Source: Sycobia sp. Sy_11 (Eukaryota; Arthropoda; Insecta; Hymenoptera; Epichrysomallidae). Taken from it: DNA of 64,000 nt. The translations under genes were made by a program, and so were the position numbers. Where the stretch lies: positions 1,171,501 to 1,235,500 of the forward strand of contig JACCIC010000037.1 in NCBI GenBank assembly GCA_018907035.1. Reading direction: 5' to 3'. The notes under the pieces are model-generated. The model searched no databases and was not told where the DNA came from. It saw nothing but the letters and a program-made list of their open reading frames with translations. Each line of letters begins with the position of its first letter. The first letter of the stretch is position 1. Positions 61,177 through 64,000 of this stretch are shown here, piece after piece.

Positions 61177-61226
<50 letters not shown>

Positions 61227-61639
61227 GTATTTGTGAATCCGTTGCATTCGTGTATACATGTTCCTGAGAATCGGTAGCCGTTAATATGTGTATTTGTGTA
61301 TTCGTATGGTCGTGAAACTGCGTATTCGTGCGTACATGTATTGTGTATCCGTGTAGAGATACTGGATGACATGCGGCCCAGATACGGAAGGCACTATCTT
61401 GGTTGAGCACATAAGTGCTTGAAGCGGGCCTCACTGCGATAACTCGCTGGCCAAGGATTTATCTGGACGTACACGGGGCGAGGGCTGTATCCTCCATCTC
61501 CTCAACGTCGGAGCACTGTGTCGTGTCGATTTGGTGTTCCTCGTCCCTCAAACCACCTCGCCCGAATCTCAGAGGCAGATGGGGTCACCGCCGACATAGA
61601 GGTTGGCTGTCGCGGTATGATCCGCGCTAGTGCGTTACA
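60889..61639 (-). mobile_element. Probable LTR fragment, minus strand
   Basis: On the minus strand the block begins TGTAACGCACTAGCGCGG (typical LTR TG start), is GC-rich in its first 250 bases, includes an (AT)n tract, and ends next to a primer-binding-site-like motif. It interrupts mariner similarity. No internal coding region remains and the 3' terminal CA is not clear. The open frames here (61096-61434 and 61415-61630) have no domain. It could alternatively be another kind of insertion. Confidence 0.4.
61181..61223. repeat. (AT)n microsatellite
   Basis: About 43 bases of alternating AT, inside the LTR-like block. Confidence 0.97.
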
Positions 61640-62154
61640 AATGTATGCTTAAACGTGTATTGATAAAGATATGCTTATGTGCAGTATCGAAGTTACCTTT
61701 TTTTAAGAGCGTTGCATAGTATTCTTAGAGAAAAGTAAAATTTCTATAGTCTCTTTGATTGCTCGTGCTATCCTTTGTATTCATTTGTTATCGACTATCT
61801 GTCAATTCATAATTTTTTATAAATAAATAATTAGCAAGTATCACTTGATTCGACATTTTTCCTTACTGCGAAGAGGGTCTTACGCCCAATCAAGTGTGAT
61901 TTTTAATGTCCGTGAAATCGTTGTGTTTAATTTAATTATCCCATCCACTCATTCCTACTTCCTTAAAATTATTATTAAATCAAACTATGCAATAAACCTA
62001 GTTCATTATTTTTATAATTTTTATTTTATTTGATTATTATTTTATTTTTATCATATTGAACTTATTTTTAATAATAAGTTATATTTTTGATTCTTTGGAC
62101 ATGGTAATAAAAAAGGACAGTCTGATTATCATTAATGTATTTTAATAGATTATA
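61640..62154. other. AT-rich spacer, perhaps with mariner A interior at its right end
   Basis: Mostly unrecognised AT-rich DNA. The last 60-70 bases (from about 62085), joined across the mariner B insertion to 63433 onward, read as a weak but collinear match to the mid-region of a mariner transposase, interrupted by stops. The rest is unexplained. Confidence 0.35.
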
Positions 62155-62182
62155 TTAGGTTCTCAAATATCCCCCTTCCGCC
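62155..62182 (+). repeat. Left terminal inverted repeat, mariner B
   Basis: 28 bases beginning TTAGGTTCTCAAATATC, preceded by TA (62153-62154). It matches the reverse complement of 63403-63430 at about 24 of 28 positions. Confidence 0.9.
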
Positions 62183-62341
62183 TTTTTATCTTATGAATTT
62201 CATAGCTATGTACAAAGCGCTACAGAGCTTGTATATTGCAATACTATATATCGTTTTAAAGGTCTTGACATAACGTTCAAAATGACGCTATGCATGATTA
62301 GTTTGAATATTGCATTTAAAAGTTATAGATGTGTAAACATG

Positions 62342-63388
62342 GAGTTCACTAACGCCGAAATTTGCGCTATTTTAAAGTTTTCCTTCGTCAAAGGCAAATC
62401 CGCTAGAAAAACGTTTTGTGAGATTAATGATGTTTTGGGGGATGGTACGCTATCACTTCGCATCGTATAGGAATAGTTTCGACGATTCAGAGCTGGTGAA
62501 AACGACACCATGGATAAGCCAGCCGGCGGAAGATCTGTGACGACGAATACCGATCAAATCATGGAATTTACCGAGTTAGACCGGCATGTGGCATCTCGTG
62601 ACATTGCCAAGGAAATGAGAGTTAGTAACCAAACAATTTTAAACCATCTGCAGAAGGCTGGATACAAAAAAGCTTAATGTTTGGGTGTCGCACAATTTGA
62701 CGCAAAAAAACCTTCTGAGCCGAATCAACGCCTGCGATGTGCTGCTGAAACGGAACGAACTCGACCCATTTTTAAAGCGGATGATAACTGGTGACGAAAA
62801 ATGGATCACATACGAGAATATGAAGCGAAAACGGTCGTGGTCCAAGGCCGATGGACCGTCCCAAACAGTGGCCAAGCCGGGATTGACGGCCAGGAAGGTT
62901 TTGCTGTGTGTTTGGTAGGATTGGAAGGAAATCATCGACTATGAGCTGCTCCCATATGGTCAGACGCTTAATTCTACCATCTACTATGAATAAATGGACC
63001 GCTTGAAGCAGGCTATCGACCAGAAGTGTTCAAAATTGGCCAACAAGAAGGCTGTAGTATTCCACCAGGACAACGCCAGACAACACACTTCGTTGCTGAC
63101 TCGTCAGAAGCTACGGAAGTTCGGATGGGAGGTTTTATCGCATCCAACATATCGCCTGGGCATAGCGCCAAGTGATTATTACCTCTTCTGTCCATGTCGA
63201 ACGCCTTTGGTGATGTAAAGTTGGACTCAAAACAGTCTTGTGAAAAGTGGCTGCTCGAGTTCTTTGCAAATAAGGAGAGGGGTTTGTACAAGAGGAGTAT
63301 TATGAAGCTGCCGTCTAGATGGAAACAGATTATCGAACTAAACTGCGAAGTAAATCGGATCACTGTCACACTTTGTATAAAGCATTGA
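62342..63388 (+). pseudogene. Mariner B transposase, inactivated
   Basis: The region starts at ATG 62342 (MEFTNAEICAIL) with the helix-turn-helix domain, then the DDE/D domain: TGDEKW with the first Asp near 62795, FHQDNARQHT with the second Asp near 63070, and APSDYYLF with the third. The second and third Asp are separated by 34 residues, the D34D spacing that defines mariners. Four stop codons (62468-62470, 62474-62476, 62916-62918, 62991-62993) and two single-base frameshifts (in the A-run near 62670 and near 63187) break it. The C-terminus ends in MKLPSRWKQIIELN-like sequence in the second frame. A working enzyme would cut and paste the element at TA sites; this copy cannot encode one. 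Confidence 0.9.
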
Positions 63389-63402
63389 ATGAAGAGCAAA
63401 AA

Positions 63403-63430
63403 AGCGGAAGGAAGATATTTGACAACCTAA
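63403..63430 (-). repeat. Right terminal inverted repeat, mariner B
   Basis: On the minus strand it begins TTAGGTTGTCAAATATC; it is followed on the plus strand by TA (63431-63432). Confidence 0.9.
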
Positions 63431-63432
63431 TA

Positions 63433-63842
63433 GTATAAAGACCGTAAGATCGAAAAAAATATTTCTTAATTTAATTCAAAACAACCGACATAAGTAATAT
63501 TTTTAATATATCAAATATTATTTGGAGAATAATGGGTAGGAAATTCTGCTTCACACGCCTTACAGTCTAGACTGGGCGCCATCTAACTACACCGTTTTTT
63601 TATCACTTCGGAACGCTCTTATGAAAATACACTTCGGTTGAGTAGAGGGAATCAAAAATTGTCATTATACGTTTTTGGCCTCGAGATACGTTGTTGATCC
63701 GGAATTCAGAAATTACCAGAAAGATGATAAAAAGTGATAGCGTCTGAGAGACGATACTTTGAATAAGGGATACCTAACCAAGTTTTCATAACAAAACTTC
63801 AAATTTTGGAAAAGAAGCCTGGAAACTTACTTATAATCTCAA
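63433..63842 (+). pseudogene. 3' part of mariner A transposase, broken
   Basis: Read through stops and shifts, this gives the second catalytic region (an FLI-x-x-x-N-x-RH-like stretch, aspartate decayed), then EILLHTPYS-LDWAPSNYTVFLSLRNAL (third catalytic position Asn instead of Asp), and a C-terminus GIQKLPER-x-x-KVIASERRYFE followed by a stop. This is the normal order of a mariner 3' half. It ends in a TA-flanked inverted repeat (63819-63842) matching the left end at 60234. Confidence 0.78.
63819..63842 (-). repeat. Right terminal inverted repeat, mariner A
   Basis: On the minus strand it starts TTGAGATTATAAG and runs into TAAGTTTCCAG, the 11-base core shared with 60234-60257; flanked by TA (63843-63844). 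Confidence 0.6.
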
Positions 63843-64000
63843 TAAATATATAATATTTCAGATCCCACTGTATTATTTAAATGGTATATCTTTTTCAAGA
63901 AAATACTAGATACGCTTACAAATATCGCTATTGGGCTTATTTTTTTATATTTTGTGCTTTTGTCAACCAAAATTTAAATAAAAATTCAAATCTATAATTT

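Larger units (their letters stand above)
62155..63430 (+). mobile_element. Mariner B, near full-length copy (1276 bp)
   Basis: Both ends carry inverted repeats starting TTAGGTT and both are flanked by TA, the mariner target duplication. The length, 1276 bp, is typical for a mariner. Inside is one transposase gene in the same orientation, disrupted by point changes. It sits within the remains of mariner A, so it inserted later. Confidence 0.92.

Noticed and set aside
1..64000. tRNA, rRNA, known microRNA or CRISPR array
   Set aside because: I looked for a full cloverleaf, rRNA words, several common insect microRNA seeds and spaced repeats and saw none. A covariance-model search would be needed to exclude small RNAs.

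Overview
The window is eukaryotic nuclear DNA, most likely from an insect. It is AT-rich, contains an intron-bearing chymotrypsin-fold protease gene with GT-AG introns, and carries decayed mariner, LTR and non-LTR elements typical of arthropods. Long perfect (GA)n, (AT)n, (CA)n and (GAA)n tracts are unusually frequent. A hymenopteran would fit this mixture, but the sequence alone does not fix the order or species.

Positions 1 to about 47,300 are gene-free as far as I can read. This part is AT-rich filler broken by GC-richer, high-complexity islands (around 4.3-4.6, 10.1-10.3, 11.3-12.1, 14.9-15.5, 19.0-19.5, 23.4-24.0, 27.8-28.3, 34.15-34.35, 35.0-35.35, 41.0-41.3, 42.5-43.4 and 44.1-44.4 kb). 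Several islands sit next to long microsatellites and contain homeodomain, forkhead, SOX or E-box-like words, so I treat them as candidate regulatory DNA, unproven. The same part holds two non-LTR reverse-transcriptase relics (17.3 and 21.1 kb), two tRNA-like SINE heads (8.2 and 40.56 kb) and a diverged repeat pair (6.1 and 8.9 kb).

At 47.3-48.5 kb there is a dead gypsy-type LTR retrotransposon in which a capsid-region gag fragment joins directly to the end of reverse transcriptase. The only gene I can assemble is at 53,682-58,287 on the minus strand: four exons encoding a 299-residue secreted serine-protease-like protein. It has a signal peptide, an intact His/Asp/Ser triad, a TATA box and a polyadenylation signal. 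It is strongly divergent: the C168-C182 disulfide pair is absent, Ser214 is replaced, and the activation site is not basic.

At 60.2-63.85 kb lies a nested transposon stack. An old mariner (A) appears to be split by a minus-strand LTR fragment and by a second, younger mariner (B, 62,155-63,430). Mariner B has near-matching terminal inverted repeats and TA target duplications, but its transposase frame is broken by four stops and two frameshifts. Nothing in the window looks like an operon or other multigene system.
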